DNA from: Lelliottia sp. WAP21
GTDB taxonomy: Bacteria > Pseudomonadota > Gammaproteobacteria > Enterobacterales > Enterobacteriaceae
Direction: 5' to 3'
Assembly (NCBI RefSeq): GCF_020532665.2
Contig: NZ_JAIWPG020000006.1
Coordinates: forward strand, 62,001 to 126,000
DNA length: 64,000 bases
Positions 12,105 to 20,590 of this stretch are shown here, piece by piece. Both the position numbers and the translations under genes were made by a program. Within the stretch, counting starts at the first letter, position 1, and each line of letters starts with the position of its first letter. The notes below the pieces were generated by a model. It saw only the letters and a list, made by a program, of their open reading frames with translations, was not told the DNA's origin and did no database searches.

Positions 12105-13191
12105 ACTGGCCGGTCTGCGGCATCATGGCGGATAGCCAGGCCAGCACGCCAGAACCAATATTTTGCAGGCCACCGACCAGCGCCCCGGCGGTGCCCGCGA
12201 GGAACGGGAAAGGCTCCATCGCGCCGCTGGTGGCGAGGGGGAAGAGCATGCCTGCGCCGAAGAAGAATAACGCCGCCGGGATAAGTAGCGTCCAGACCGT
12301 CATTATCCCGAGAAGCCCTGGGATCCACATCATCAGCCCTGCCGCCAGACAGCTAATCACCGACTGCCACATCAACGTGGAGAAACGTTTGTTCGGGCGT
12401 CCGGCGAACCAGGCACCGAAAAAGGCCGCGGGGATAGGCAGGATGAACAAAATGCTCACCACCATACTGCTCAGGCCAAGCCCGGCACCGAGTAAAACGC
12501 CGGAGCAGGCTTCAAACACCGCGATCCCCGCCAGGCCGCCAATGAGCATCAGCAGGTAACAACCGAATGCGCCATTCCCAAACAACGTCTTATAGCTGGC
12601 AATGAGCCTGGTGCGCGGTGCTTCCGTCGGACGGGTTTCGGGCATCCAGCGCGCCATACTGAAGGTGACGATAACGCACAATACTAACAGGAAGGCGTAA
12701 CAGGCGCGCCATGACCAGATGCTGTCCAGCACGCCGCCAATAAGCGGTGCCAGAAGCGGGCTCACCAGAATCCCCATGTTAAGCAGGCTGTTCGCATGGC
12801 GAAGCTGCGTTCCCTGATACATATCGCGCGGCAGGGTACGTGCCATCACCCCGCCGACGCCGGTGCCCATGCCTTGCAGGGCGCTGGCGGCGATCAGAAC
12901 AGGCAGGCTATGGGTGGTGATGGCAATGACCGTCGCGACCATAAAGATGGACATTCCCACCAGAATCACCGGACGGCGACCCACGCGATCGGACAACGGA
13001 CCATAAAAGAGCTGAGAGACGCCGTAAGTCAGCAGATAAGCGGCCATCACGCTCTGCACCGCGCCTTCGCGGACTTTCAACGCTTTCGCCATGTCCGCAA
13101 TCGCCGGGATATAGATGGTTTGCGCCATCTGTCCGACGGCGACCAATAACACCAGCATCAACAGTAAATTGACGTTCCTTTGCTTTTTCAT
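12007..13191 (-). CDS. emrD: Multidrug efflux MFS transporter EmrD
   Basis: The 394-aa protein, MKKQRNVNLLLMLVLLVAVG, equals E. coli EmrD in length. It has 12 transmembrane helices and the MFS motif A loop GPLSDRVGRRPV between helices 2 and 3. It exports hydrophobic compounds such as uncouplers by proton antiport. ATG 13191 was preferred over ATG 13212 by homologue length. It is transcribed alone; the start is 175 bp from the convergent-side EamA gene. Confidence 0.95.
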   Translation of the reverse strand: MKKQRNVNLLLMLVLLVAVGQMAQTIYIPAIADMAKALKVREGAVQSVMAAYLLTYGVSQLFYGPLSDRVGRRPVILVGMSIFMVATVIAITTHSLPVLIAASALQGMGTGVGGVMARTLPRDMYQGTQLRHANSLLNMGILVSPLLAPLIGGVLDSIWSWRACYAFLLVLCVIVTFSMARWMPETRPTEAPRTRLIASYKTLFGNGAFGCYLLMLIGGLAGIAVFEACSGVLLGAGLGLSSMVVSILFILPIPAAFFGAWFAGRPNKRFSTLMWQSVISCLAAGLMMWIPGLLGIMTVWTLLIPAALFFFGAGMLFPLATSGAMEPFPFLAGTAGALVGGLQNIGSGVLAWLSAMMPQTGQSSLGLLMTLMGLLILLCWLPLASREPHHEQTI

Positions 13192-13366
13192 GTCGCTGAA
13201 TACTTTTGCCAAAAGTCGAAAAGAAAGAATAAGTAACTACGCATTCCCATAAATGCGCGAGGAATCTACCACAATAAGATAACAAGTTAAGTATTTAGCG
13301 GATGGATGAGTGGCAAGGTGAAGGCAGGATTTGTAGACAATATCGGCAACTAAAGTTGCCAGTTTA

Positions 13367-14200
13367 TCAGGCCAGCCGCAACAGGATCGCCCCACCGGCG
13401 ATACCCAGCGCCGCGACGATGCGCAGGCCCGCAACTTTTTCTTTTAAAAGAAGAAATGCAATCAATGCGCCAAAGAGAATTGACGTCTCACGCAGTGCGG
13501 CGACCACCGCCAGCGGAGCCTGCGTCATTGCCCACAATGCCAGGCCGTATGACCCCATGGTTCCGACACCCCCGAGCAGCCCTTTTTTCCAGTGCAGTCG
13601 CAGGTAATGAGACGCCGCCCGACGGCGTGCCGCCATAGCCCAGCAAAGCAGACAAAAACCGTTCATAAAGAACGTCCAGAGCGTGTAGCCGAGCGCAGTT
13701 TCGGAGAGCCTGACGCCGGTGCCATCCACCAGGGTATATCCGGCGATAAAACAGGCGTTTATAAGCGCCAGCCAAATTCCTTTACGCGCGTGCAGTCGCC
13801 CGGCAAACGCCATGGTGAGGATCGACAGACACACCACGCCAATACCGCCCCAGGCCAGCCCCGATAAGGACTCACCCAGCACCAGCACGCTGACGAGCGC
13901 CACCAGCAACGGTGCCGTACCACGCATCAGGGGATAGGTCTGGCTCATATCCGAAACCTGATAGGTCTTTGCCACCAGGACCGTATACACCACCTGTAAC
14001 GCGCAGGAGATAGCCAGATAAGGCCAGCTTGCGATTGCAGGTTGTGGAGAGAAGGGCAGCAACACCAGCGCGATTAAGGCGGCAGAGCCGCTCACGCTAA
14101 TGGCTGAGTAGAGCTTGTCCGTGCCGGCTTTTACAATAGCGTTCCAGCTGGCATGTAGCAGTGCGGCGAACAGTAAAATGCCGAAAACGGTAATGGTCAT
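13367..14200 (-). CDS. EamA/DMT-superfamily transporter
   Basis: The 277-aa membrane protein has ten hydrophobic helices arranged as two EamA repeats (about residues 1-135 and 140-277). LLHASWNAIVKAG near the N-terminus and QTYPLMRGTAPLLVAL at the end of the first repeat are typical of DMT permeases. It probably exports a small metabolite, but the substrate cannot be read from sequence. It is a single gene. A short palindrome GGCAACT-AA-AGTTGCC lies just past its stop (13347-13362) and may end the transcript. Confidence 0.8.
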   Translation of the reverse strand: MTITVFGILLFAALLHASWNAIVKAGTDKLYSAISVSGSAALIALVLLPFSPQPAIASWPYLAISCALQVVYTVLVAKTYQVSDMSQTYPLMRGTAPLLVALVSVLVLGESLSGLAWGGIGVVCLSILTMAFAGRLHARKGIWLALINACFIAGYTLVDGTGVRLSETALGYTLWTFFMNGFCLLCWAMAARRRAASHYLRLHWKKGLLGGVGTMGSYGLALWAMTQAPLAVVAALRETSILFGALIAFLLLKEKVAGLRIVAALGIAGGAILLRLA

Positions 14201-14262
14201 GGCGTATCTGGCGGTGAATTGTCACTCAACTGTAACATTCACAACCTGATGCTGCCAGCCGG

Positions 14263-14709
14263 TCACACCGCGCAAAACAGACGGTGTGTGACCCGCGGCT
14301 CGTTGGCCACCACGCGGAAACCGGCGTGATGATAGAAACCGTATGCCGCCTGCGGCGCATGGGTATTCAGGAAATCAAACCAGATACTGGCATCGGCCAT
14401 CACCACGGAAAGCAGCTGTTTACCAATCCCCATACCTCGGCACTTTTCACTGATGTATAAATGGCGAATACGCCCGGCGCGCGGTTGTTGGCTAAAGGGA
14501 TCGCGGTTTAACCCGCATACGCCGACCAGTTTCCCGTTAAGAAACGCGCCCAGCAGCTTTTCACCGGGAGCATTGAAACGGTTTTCACCGCGCTGCCAGT
14601 TCTCTTCAAGCCTGTGCAGCATGTTGAAATTCAACGCGATACTTTCGGCTTTGAGCGCGATATACCCCGGCTCATCTGGCGTGATCGGCTCAATTAACAG
14701 ACGTGACAT
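14263..14709 (-). CDS. GNAT-family N-acetyltransferase
   Basis: The 148-aa single-domain protein has a GNAT fold. The central acetyl-CoA loop is IRHLYISEKCRGMGIGKQLL (about 81-100), with R/Q-x-x-G-x-G as RGMGIG, and a C-terminal AAYGFYHHAGFRVV strand-helix. The acceptor is unknown. It lies downstream of tisB on the same strand, behind the tisB terminator, so it is probably transcribed separately or by read-through after SOS induction. It is not seen in the K-12 emrD-tisB interval. Confidence 0.8.
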   Translation of the reverse strand: MSRLLIEPITPDEPGYIALKAESIALNFNMLHRLEENWQRGENRFNAPGEKLLGAFLNGKLVGVCGLNRDPFSQQPRAGRIRHLYISEKCRGMGIGKQLLSVVMADASIWFDFLNTHAPQAAYGFYHHAGFRVVANEPRVTHRLFCAV

Positions 14710-14721
14710 AGCATTCCCTCG

Positions 14722-14752
14722 TTATTAAAGAGGGGCGGTTTCCCGCCCCTCT
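14722..14752 (-). terminator. Terminator of tisB mRNA
   Basis: AGAGGGGCGG (minus, 14752-14743) pairs with CCGCCCCTCT (14738-14729) around a GAAA loop and is followed by TTAATAA on the minus strand. It lies just beyond the tisB stop codon at 14774. Confidence 0.85.
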
Positions 14753-14773
14753 CAGGTGCGACTTGAACCTGAA

Positions 14774-14863
14774 TCACCGAAGGTATTTCAGGACGGCATC
14801 AAGCAGTTGCAGTACCGCAACAATGAGTTTGAGGATTAAAACCACCATATCCACGACGCTCAT
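14774..14863 (-). CDS. tisB: TisB membrane toxin (type I TA)
   Basis: This 29-aa peptide, too short for usual gene calling, reads MSVVDMVVLILKLIVAVLQ then LLDAVLKYLR. The IL-KLIVA-LQLLDAVLKYL pattern matches E. coli TisB (29 aa). TisB is a hydrophobic amphipathic peptide that inserts in the inner membrane, collapses the proton motive force and promotes persister formation after DNA damage. The ATG at 14863 is preceded by AAGGAG on the minus strand, which lies in a hairpin. A LexA box sits at 15066-15085 and an IstR target in the leader at 14935-14952, giving the full known control circuit. Confidence 0.95.
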   Translation of the reverse strand: MSVVDMVVLILKLIVAVLQLLDAVLKYLR

Positions 14864-14869
14864 ACGCGT

Positions 14870-14889
14870 CTCCTTTTGGTTCAAAGGAG
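14870..14889 (-). promoter_or_regulatory. Hairpin sequestering the tisB Shine-Dalgarno
   Basis: CTCCTTT (14870-14876 on +) is complementary to AAAGGAG (14883-14889) with a 6-nt loop, so the tisB ribosome-binding site on the minus strand is paired. This agrees with the known need for an upstream ribosome standby site to translate tisB. The structure is visible; its role is taken from E. coli. Confidence 0.75.
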
Positions 14890-14934
14890 CACGATGCTGG
14901 CGAACCTTTCCGCCGCCTGTGGCCAGCACCTTTA

Positions 14935-14952
14935 TTGACGTAACACAGTGTG
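14935..14952 (-). promoter_or_regulatory. IstR target and standby site in the tisB leader
   Basis: TTGACGTAACACAGTGTG at 14935-14952 is repeated exactly at 15183-15200, in the same orientation. The sRNA is read from + and the tisB mRNA from -, so the IstR 5' end is perfectly complementary to the tisB leader over 18 nt. In E. coli this duplex blocks the standby site and exposes the mRNA to RNase III. Confidence 0.88.
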
Positions 14953-15053
14953 CTCACTTCAGGGGGTTAAGGCACTGACGGCACCACCCGTTTCAGCCAG
15001 GACTTCGTTGCGCCGGTTAAATTGCGGCCCCCTCACTCACTGCGAACAATCTC

Positions 15054-15085
15054 AGTATAGATAAATACTGTATGCATGAACAGTA
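15054..15085. promoter_or_regulatory. LexA box and tisB promoter
   Basis: TACTGTATGCATGAACAGTA (15066-15085) fits the LexA consensus CTGT-N8-ACAG with extended TA ends. On the minus strand a -10 box TATACT (15059-15054) follows. The site lies between divergent tisB (-) and istR (+) and should make both tisB and the long IstR-2 form SOS-inducible. Confidence 0.88.
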
Positions 15086-15146
15086 TTTTATGGACAAAAT
15101 ACGACAGCCGATCCATACTTCAAAACGTCAAAATCCGTGCCTGAAA

Positions 15147-15175
15147 TTGCGCGTTCGTCTGCGATCGCGTATACT
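15147..15175 (+). promoter_or_regulatory. Constitutive promoter of IstR-1
   Basis: TTGCGC (15147-15152), a 17-bp spacer and TATACT (15170-15175) place the start at about 15182. It lacks a LexA site of its own, as expected for the constitutive short antitoxin RNA. Confidence 0.7.
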
Positions 15176-15181
15176 TTTTGC

Positions 15182-15257
15182 GTTGACGTAACACAGTGTG
15201 TTCTGCGGAAACCAACCGCAAAACCCTGAAAAAAACCTCGCTCCGGCGAGGTTTTTT
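15182..15257 (+). ncRNA. istR: IstR-1 antisense antitoxin RNA
   Basis: An approximately 76-nt RNA starts GTTGACGTAACACAGTGTG. Its first segment is complementary to the tisB leader. It ends in a strong intrinsic terminator: AACCTCGC (15234-15241) pairs with GCGAGGTT (15246-15253), followed by Ts. E. coli IstR-1 is 75 nt with the same layout. It represses TisB synthesis in unstressed cells. A longer IstR-2 could start upstream near the LexA box and share this 3' end. Confidence 0.9.
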
Positions 15258-15314
15258 GTTTTCTGCTACCGCAATAATAACGATCCCTGTTGACGCGCTG
15301 GCAAGGCGTGGTAT

Positions 15315-15333
15315 CGTTGCCATAATGGCAACG
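15315..15333. promoter_or_regulatory. Palindromic operator of higBA (HigA autorepression site)
   Basis: CGTTGCCAT-A-ATGGCAACG is a perfect 9-bp inverted repeat about one central base, 20 bp before the higB start. A single strong palindrome placed over the promoter of a type II TA operon is the expected HigA or HigBA site. Binding is inferred. Confidence 0.72.
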
Positions 15334-15352
15334 GACGCGGCAGGCATGCAGT

Positions 15353-15667
15353 ATGCATTTAATCTCAATGAAAGCTCTTTTGGATGCGGTAAGTCAGTTT
15401 CCTCAGTACAGGGAAGAGCTTCTTTTTCTGGGTAGAATTATCGAAAAAAGCCATTGCCCGACACCTGCCGCACTTAAAAAAATCTTTCCAACGCTGGATA
15501 ATTTTAAGTATCTCGATAAGCATTATGTGATTGATATTGCAAACAACAATCTCAGAGTTGTGGCTCTCATATTCTTTGAAAGCCAGAAGTTTTATGTGCG
15601 CCATGTTTTCAATCATAAGGAATATGACCGTTTTACGGAGAAACATCGCACTAAGGGGAAGAAATGA
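15353..15667 (+). CDS. higB: HigB mRNA-interferase toxin (type II TA)
   Basis: The 104-aa RelE-fold toxin matches E. coli K-12 HigB in length and pattern: MHLIS..KAL near the start, FPTLDNFKYLDKHYV in the middle, then RVVALIFFESQKFYVRHVFNHKEYD. HigB cleaves mRNA on translating ribosomes. Toxin precedes antitoxin, as is normal for hig loci, and the stop overlaps the higA start by ATGA, so the two are translationally coupled. The palindrome at 15315-15333 upstream indicates autorepression. K-12 carries higBA at a different place, so its position between istR and ivbL here points to gain by transfer. Confidence 0.92.
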   Translation: MHLISMKALLDAVSQFPQYREELLFLGRIIEKSHCPTPAALKKIFPTLDNFKYLDKHYVIDIANNNLRVVALIFFESQKFYVRHVFNHKEYDRFTEKHRTKGKK

Positions 15668-16083
15668 TGATCGTCGCTGAAGCAATCAAAGCTACGCACG
15701 CCCTTGTTGCGGCTGTTCCTCTGTTAGGTGAACATCCGAGCGAGAAGGATTACAACGATGCTCTGGAACTGGTTGAGTATCTGCTCGTCAATGAACCCGG
15801 TAGTCCCTTACTGGATATTGTCTGTGCAAGAATCAGCCATTATGAGGCGAGTCAACCTGACATGGTTGCCTTACGCCAGGAGATGGACGCCATTCCTGCC
15901 GGGATTGCGGTATTGAAAACACTGATGGATCAGTACAACCTGACCCTATCTGATTTTCCGGACGAAATTGGTAGTAAATCAATGGTTTCAAGGGTGCTTA
16001 ATGGCCAGCGCCAGCTCACGTTAAACCATATTAAAAAGCTGGCTGCACGCTTTGGCGTATCGCCCGCGCTCTTTATCGAATGA
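15664..16083 (+). CDS. higA: HigA antitoxin
   Basis: The 139-aa antitoxin (E. coli HigA 138 aa) has an N-terminal toxin-binding region with EKDYNDALELVEYLL (about 27-41) and LLDIVCARISHYE. A C-terminal XRE helix-turn-helix (about 85-138) contains SKSMVSRVLNGQRQLTLNHIKKLA. It neutralises HigB and represses the operon. ATG at 15664 or 15667 can serve as start; the first overlaps the higB stop. Confidence 0.93.
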   Translation: MMIVAEAIKATHALVAAVPLLGEHPSEKDYNDALELVEYLLVNEPGSPLLDIVCARISHYEASQPDMVALRQEMDAIPAGIAVLKTLMDQYNLTLSDFPDEIGSKSMVSRVLNGQRQLTLNHIKKLAARFGVSPALFIE

Positions 16084-16127
16084 GATAAAAATCGCGCCTG
16101 TCTGTTTTCTGCCTCTGACAAACGAAA

Positions 16128-16201
16128 CGTGATCTCAGACACAAATTCATGTGGATGAAAATATTTCCATTGTCAGGCTCCGGAACCTGTGGTTGTATAA
16201 A
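16128..16201 (+). promoter_or_regulatory. ilvB promoter with CRP site
   Basis: CGTGA-TCTCAG-ACACA (16128-16143) approximates the CRP consensus TGTGA-N6-TCACA. It lies about 53 bp upstream of a -10 box TATAAA (16196-16201). A TTGTCA at 16170-16175 could be the -35 but with a long 20-bp spacer, consistent with an activator-dependent promoter. ilvBN is known to be CRP-activated in E. coli. Confidence 0.6.
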
Positions 16202-16232
16202 TTCTATCAATGATTCTAAACACAGGTCCTAA

Positions 16233-16331
16233 ATGACAACTTCCATGATGACGTCGACCCTACTAAAAACTGCGCAATCTGCCGCAGTGGTCGTCGTACG
16301 TGTGGTGGTGGTCGTCGGCAACGCGCCGTAG
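16233..16331 (+). CDS. ivbL: ilvBN operon leader peptide IvbL
   Basis: The 32-aa leader starts MTTSMMTSTLLKT and continues with a run of valines (AAVVVVRVVVVVGNAP), nearly the same as E. coli IvbL. Clustered valine and two leucine codons are the sensor: ribosome stalling when charged tRNA-Val or tRNA-Leu is scarce prevents formation of the downstream attenuator. It is followed directly by the terminator at 16356-16389. Confidence 0.96.
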   Translation: MTTSMMTSTLLKTAQSAAVVVVRVVVVVGNAP

Positions 16332-16355
16332 GGACTGGATCAACACACGAATCCA

Positions 16356-16389
16356 AAACCCCGCCGGCGCAAACCGGGCGGGGTTTTTC
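16356..16389 (+). terminator. Attenuator of ilvBN
   Basis: AAACCCCGCC (16356-16365) pairs with GGCGGGGTTT (16377-16386), followed by TTCG. It lies between ivbL and ilvB. With the valine-rich leader upstream it forms the classical translation-coupled attenuation device. Confidence 0.9.
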
Positions 16390-16438
16390 GTTTAAGAGCC
16401 CTCCCCGGAACGCAGGCCCAGAAGAAAAGGACTGGAGC

Positions 16439-18127
16439 ATGGCAAGTTCGGGCACAACATCCACTAAAACGCGTTTCACGGGCGCGCAGTTAATCGTTCA
16501 TTTACTGGAACGTCAGGGCATCACGCTGGTTTCCGGCATCCCGGGCGGCACGGTACTGCCGCTGTATGATGCGTTGAGCGAAAGCACGCAGATCCGTCAC
16601 GTGCTGGCACGACACGAGCAAGGTGCCGGCTTTATTGCACAAGGCATCGCACGGACGCAGGGTAAACCCGCGGTGTGCATGGCCTGTAGCGGCCCGGGCG
16701 CGACCAATCTGGTTACGGCCATTGCCGACGCCCGTCTCGACTCTATTCCACTGATCTGCATTACCGGCCAGGTTCCCTCCTCCATGATCGGCACCGATGC
16801 GTTTCAGGAAGTGGACACCTACGGCATCTCTATCCCCATCACCAAACATAACTATTTAGTTCGCGATATCGCCGAACTTCCGCAGGTTATTAGCGATGCC
16901 TTTCGCATCGCCCAGTCTGGCCGTCCCGGCCCGGTGTGGATAGACATTCCTAAGGACGTCCAGACAGCAGAGATTGAAATCGACCACTTCCCGGCACCGG
17001 GTGAGCGCACCCGCCCGCCTGCGTTCAGCGAGGCAAGCGTACTTGACGCCGCGGCAATGATTAACGCCGCCCAGCGCCCGGTGCTCTATCTGGGCGGAGG
17101 GGCGATCAATGCCTCCGCCGCGGCGTGTGAACTCGCTGAAAAAGCCAATCTGCCCACCACCATGACCTTAATGGCACTGGGCATGCTGCCAAAAGCGCAC
17201 CCGCTGTCATTAGGGATGCTGGGCATGCACGGGGCGCGCAGCACCAACTTTATTATGCAGGAGGCGGATTTACTGATCGTGCTGGGCGCACGTTTTGATG
17301 ACCGGGCGATTGGCAAAACCGAGCAGTTCTGCCCGAACGCCAAAATTATTCACGTCGACATCGATCGGGCCGAACTCGGTAAAATCAAGCAGCCGCACGT
17401 GGCAATTCAGGGAGATGTTGCCGAGGTTCTGGCGCAGTTGATTCCGCAAACGCACGCTGCCGACCGCGCAGACTGGCGTAAGCTGGTGGCGGATTTGCAG
17501 CAGGAATTCCCGAGCGCCATTCCCACACAAGGCGATCCCCTGAGCCATTACGGGCTGATTAACGCCGTGGCTGCCTGTGTCGACGACAACGCCATTATCA
17601 CGACAGACGTGGGTCAGCATCAAATGTGGACCGCACAGGCCTATCCTTTGAACCGTCCGCGTCAGTGGCTGACCTCCGGCGGCCTCGGCACCATGGGCTT
17701 TGGTCTGCCTGCCGCGGTCGGCGCAGCGCTGGCGAACCCCGATCGCAAAGTGATTTGTTTCTCCGGCGACGGCAGCCTGATGATGAATATTCAGGAGATG
17801 GCCACGGCAGCTGAAAATCAGCTGGATGTAAAAATTATCCTGATGAATAACGAAGCGCTGGGTCTGGTGCATCAGCAACAAAGCCTGTTTTATAAGCAGG
17901 GCGTGTTTGCCGCCACCTATCCGGGGACGATCAACTTTATGCAGATCGCCGCTGGATTTGGCCTGCACGCCTGCGACTTAAATGCCGAAGCGGATCCGCA
18001 GGCCGCATTGCAGGAGGCGATTTCCCGTCCTGGCCCCGCGTTGATCCACGTTCGTATCGATGCACAGCAAAAAGTTTATCCAATGGTCCCACCGGGTGCG
18101 GCCAATACAGAAATGGTGGGGGAATAA
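16439..18127 (+). CDS. ilvB: Acetolactate synthase I, catalytic subunit
   Basis: The 562-aa protein, the same length as E. coli IlvB, is a ThDP-dependent enzyme that condenses two pyruvates to acetolactate, or pyruvate with 2-ketobutyrate, in valine/isoleucine synthesis. Domains are N-terminal pyrimidine-binding (about 13-180, with catalytic Glu in RHEQGAGF), a central domain (about 200-330) and a C-terminal ThDP-binding domain with GDGSLMMN and the downstream NNEALG metal-binding motif. The start follows GACTGGAGC. It is expressed from the ivbL leader with ilvN 3 bp downstream. Confidence 0.97.
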   Translation: MASSGTTSTKTRFTGAQLIVHLLERQGITLVSGIPGGTVLPLYDALSESTQIRHVLARHEQGAGFIAQGIARTQGKPAVCMACSGPGATNLVTAIADARLDSIPLICITGQVPSSMIGTDAFQEVDTYGISIPITKHNYLVRDIAELPQVISDAFRIAQSGRPGPVWIDIPKDVQTAEIEIDHFPAPGERTRPPAFSEASVLDAAAMINAAQRPVLYLGGGAINASAAACELAEKANLPTTMTLMALGMLPKAHPLSLGMLGMHGARSTNFIMQEADLLIVLGARFDDRAIGKTEQFCPNAKIIHVDIDRAELGKIKQPHVAIQGDVAEVLAQLIPQTHAADRADWRKLVADLQQEFPSAIPTQGDPLSHYGLINAVAACVDDNAIITTDVGQHQMWTAQAYPLNRPRQWLTSGGLGTMGFGLPAAVGAALANPDRKVICFSGDGSLMMNIQEMATAAENQLDVKIILMNNEALGLVHQQQSLFYKQGVFAATYPGTINFMQIAAGFGLHACDLNAEADPQAALQEAISRPGPALIHVRIDAQQKVYPMVPPGAANTEMVGE

Positions 18128-18130
18128 GCC

Positions 18131-18418
18131 ATGCAGAAACAATGTGATAACGTCATTCTTGAACTCACCGTACGTAACCACCCCGGGGTCATGACCCACG
18201 TTTGCGGTCTTTTTGCCCGCCGGGCGTTTAACGTTGAAGGCATTCTTTGTTTGCCGATTCAGGGCAGCGAACAGAGCCGGATCTGGCTGCTGGTCAATGA
18301 TGACCAGCGTCTGGAACAGATGATTGCGCAAATCGACAAGCTGGAAGATGTCACCCGAGTGGTGCGTAACCAGTCCGACCCGGCAATGTTTAATAAGATC
18401 TCGGTGTTCTTCGAATAA
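18131..18418 (+). CDS. ilvN: Acetolactate synthase I, regulatory subunit
   Basis: The 95-aa ACT-domain protein (E. coli 96 aa) begins [21 protein letters not shown] and carries the ACT signature [25 protein letters not shown]. It binds valine and confers feedback inhibition on IlvB. It starts three bases after the ilvB stop and is followed by a strong terminator. Confidence 0.97.
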   Translation: MQKQCDNVILELTVRNHPGVMTHVCGLFARRAFNVEGILCLPIQGSEQSRIWLLVNDDQRLEQMIAQIDKLEDVTRVVRNQSDPAMFNKISVFFE

Positions 18419-18441
18419 ATCGCTCACAGCTTGAACAGCCC

Positions 18442-18473
18442 CGCGCTTATCGTTAAGGTAAGCGCGTTTTTCT
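18442..18473 (+). terminator. Terminator of ilvBN
   Basis: CGCGCTTA (18442-18449) pairs with TAAGCGCG (18459-18466) and is followed by a T-run. It separates ilvBN from uhpA, which starts at 18492. Confidence 0.88.
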
Positions 18474-18491
18474 CCCCGTAAGGTTAGCCAC

Positions 18492-19085
18492 ATGACCACC
18501 ATTGCCCTTATCGACGATCATCTGATTGTCCGCTCTGGTTTTGCCCAGCTTCTAAGCCTGGAACCGGATTTTCACGTCGTTGCGGAATTTGGTTCGGGCC
18601 GCGAGGCGCTGGCGGGGCTACCGGGGCGCGGCGTGCAGGTGTGTATTTGTGATATCTCCATGCCGGATCTTTCCGGGCTGGAGCTGCTGAATCAACTCCC
18701 CAAAGGGATGTCGACGATTATGCTCTCGGTCCACGACAGCCCGGCGCTGGTGGAACAGGCGTTAAATGCCGGAGCGCGGGGATTTCTCTCGAAGCGCTGT
18801 AGCCCTGACGAACTGATTTCTGCCGTGCGCACCGTCTCGACCGGGGGCTGTTATCTGACGCCGGACATTGCCATTAAGCTGGCCGCAGGCCGCCAGGATC
18901 CCCTGACGAAACGTGAACGTCAGGTTGCAGAAAAACTGGTGCAGGGCATGGCGGTGAAAGAGATTGCTGTGGCGCTTGGGCTGTCGCCGAAAACGGTTCA
19001 CGTCCACCGCGCTAATCTGATGGAAAAACTGGGCGTCAGCAATGACGTTGAGCTGGCGCACCGTATGTTCGACGGCTGGCAATGA
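18492..19085 (+). CDS. uhpA: Response regulator UhpA
   Basis: The 197-aa NarL/FixJ-type regulator has a receiver domain (1-120) with phospho-acceptor D54 in ICDISMPD and conserved lysine in LSKRCSP. A LuxR-type helix-turn-helix (about 138-195) contains [15 protein letters not shown] and the [21 protein letters not shown] recognition region. Phosphorylated UhpA activates uhpT when external glucose 6-phosphate is sensed. Its stop overlaps the uhpB start by 4 bp. It is one residue longer than E. coli UhpA. Confidence 0.97.
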   Translation: MTTIALIDDHLIVRSGFAQLLSLEPDFHVVAEFGSGREALAGLPGRGVQVCICDISMPDLSGLELLNQLPKGMSTIMLSVHDSPALVEQALNAGARGFLSKRCSPDELISAVRTVSTGGCYLTPDIAIKLAAGRQDPLTKRERQVAEKLVQGMAVKEIAVALGLSPKTVHVHRANLMEKLGVSNDVELAHRMFDGWQ

Positions 19086-20581
19086 ACCCTTTTTTGTCGC
19101 GACTGATCTCCGTTGTCGCCTGCTTTTTTATCTTTTCTGCCGCCTGGTTCTGCCTGTGGAGCATTAGCCTTCATCTGGTCGAACGCCCGGAGCTTGCCGT
19201 TTTGCTGTTTCCGTTTGGCCTGCGTCTGGGGTTAACGCTGCAGTGCCCGCGCGGCTACTGGCCCGTCTTGCTGGGCGCTGAGGGTATACTGCTCCTCTGG
19301 CTGGCAAAGCAAGTGGGGCTGGCGCACGTTCCCTTATTGATGATCGGGAGTGTGTTGACGTTGCTGCCTGCGGCGCTGATCTCCCGCTATCGTCACCAGC
19401 GCGACTGGCGCACGCTGTTGCATCAGGGCGGAGCATTGATCGCCGCCGCGCTCCTGCAATCCCTGCCGTGGCTTGGTCAGACCGATACTCTCACCGTTTT
19501 ACTGCTCACCCTGACCGGCGGCCTGACGCTGGCACCGACGTGCCTGGTGATCTGGCATTATCTGACCAGCACCGTCTGGCAACCCCTGGGGCCTGCCCTG
19601 GTGTCGCAGCCGGTAAACTGGCGGGCGCGACACCTCATCTGGTATCTGCTGCTTTTCGTTGTCAGCCTGTGGTTGCAGCTGGGCCTGCCTGCGGAACTCT
19701 CACGCTTTACCCCTTTTTGCCTGGCGCTGCCGATCATCGCCCTGGCGTGGCACTACGGCTGGCAGGGGGCGCTGATCGCGACCCTGATGAATGCCATCGC
19801 GCTGATTGCCAGCCAGACCTGGCACGATCACCCCGTCGATTTGCTGCTCTCCCTGCTGGCCCAAAGCCTCACCGGGTTGCTGCTCGGGGCTGGCATACAG
19901 CGTCTGCGCGAGCTGAATCAGTCGCTGCAAAACGAGCTGGCGCGTAATCGCCGTCTGGCCGAGCGGCTGGTGGAAACCGAAGAGAGCGTGCGTCAGGAAG
20001 TGGCACGAGAACTTCACGATGATATTGGTCAGACCATTACGGCTATACGTACCCAGGCCGGGATCGTCCAGCGCCTCGCCTTAGAAAACGGGGGCGTGAA
20101 GCAAAGCGGCGCGCATATCGAACAGCTCTCTCTTGGGGTTTACGACTCCGTTCGTCGACTGCTTGGGCGATTACGCCCGCGTCAGCTGGACGATCTGTCG
20201 CTTGAGCAGGCCGTGCGGTCGATGATGCGGGAAATGGAGCTGGAAAGCCGGGGGATCGTCAGTCACCTGGACTGGAAAATTGAAGAAGCGTTGCTGAGCG
20301 AAGGCCAGCGCGTCACGCTGTTTCGTGTCTGCCAGGAAGGATTGAACAATATTGTGAAACACGCCAGCGCGACGGCGGTGACCCTGAAAGGGTGGCAGCA
20401 GCAGGATCGTCTGATGCTGGTGATTGAAGATGATGGTTGCGGCCTGCCGCCAGGGTCAGGGCAGCAGGGCTTCGGTCTGGCCGGCATGCGCGAGCGCGTC
20501 ACGGCGCTGGGCGGCACGCTGACCCTTTCCTGTACGCATGGCACCCGCGTCAGCGTCAACCTGCCGCTGCGTTATCTTTGA
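19082..20581 (+). CDS. uhpB: Sensor histidine kinase UhpB
   Basis: The 499-aa protein has about eight N-terminal transmembrane helices (1-270, MASE1-like), a HisKA_3 dimerisation segment with phospho-acceptor H312 in [11 protein letters not shown], and a C-terminal HATPase domain (about 395-498) with DDGCGLPPG and [13 protein letters not shown]-lid motifs. With UhpC it senses external glucose 6-phosphate and phosphorylates UhpA. It overlaps uhpA; uhpC follows after 9 bp. Confidence 0.96.
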   Translation: MNPFLSRLISVVACFFIFSAAWFCLWSISLHLVERPELAVLLFPFGLRLGLTLQCPRGYWPVLLGAEGILLLWLAKQVGLAHVPLLMIGSVLTLLPAALISRYRHQRDWRTLLHQGGALIAAALLQSLPWLGQTDTLTVLLLTLTGGLTLAPTCLVIWHYLTSTVWQPLGPALVSQPVNWRARHLIWYLLLFVVSLWLQLGLPAELSRFTPFCLALPIIALAWHYGWQGALIATLMNAIALIASQTWHDHPVDLLLSLLAQSLTGLLLGAGIQRLRELNQSLQNELARNRRLAERLVETEESVRQEVARELHDDIGQTITAIRTQAGIVQRLALENGGVKQSGAHIEQLSLGVYDSVRRLLGRLRPRQLDDLSLEQAVRSMMREMELESRGIVSHLDWKIEEALLSEGQRVTLFRVCQEGLNNIVKHASATAVTLKGWQQQDRLMLVIEDDGCGLPPGSGQQGFGLAGMRERVTALGGTLTLSCTHGTRVSVNLPLRYL

Positions 20582-20590
20582 GGATCGGCC

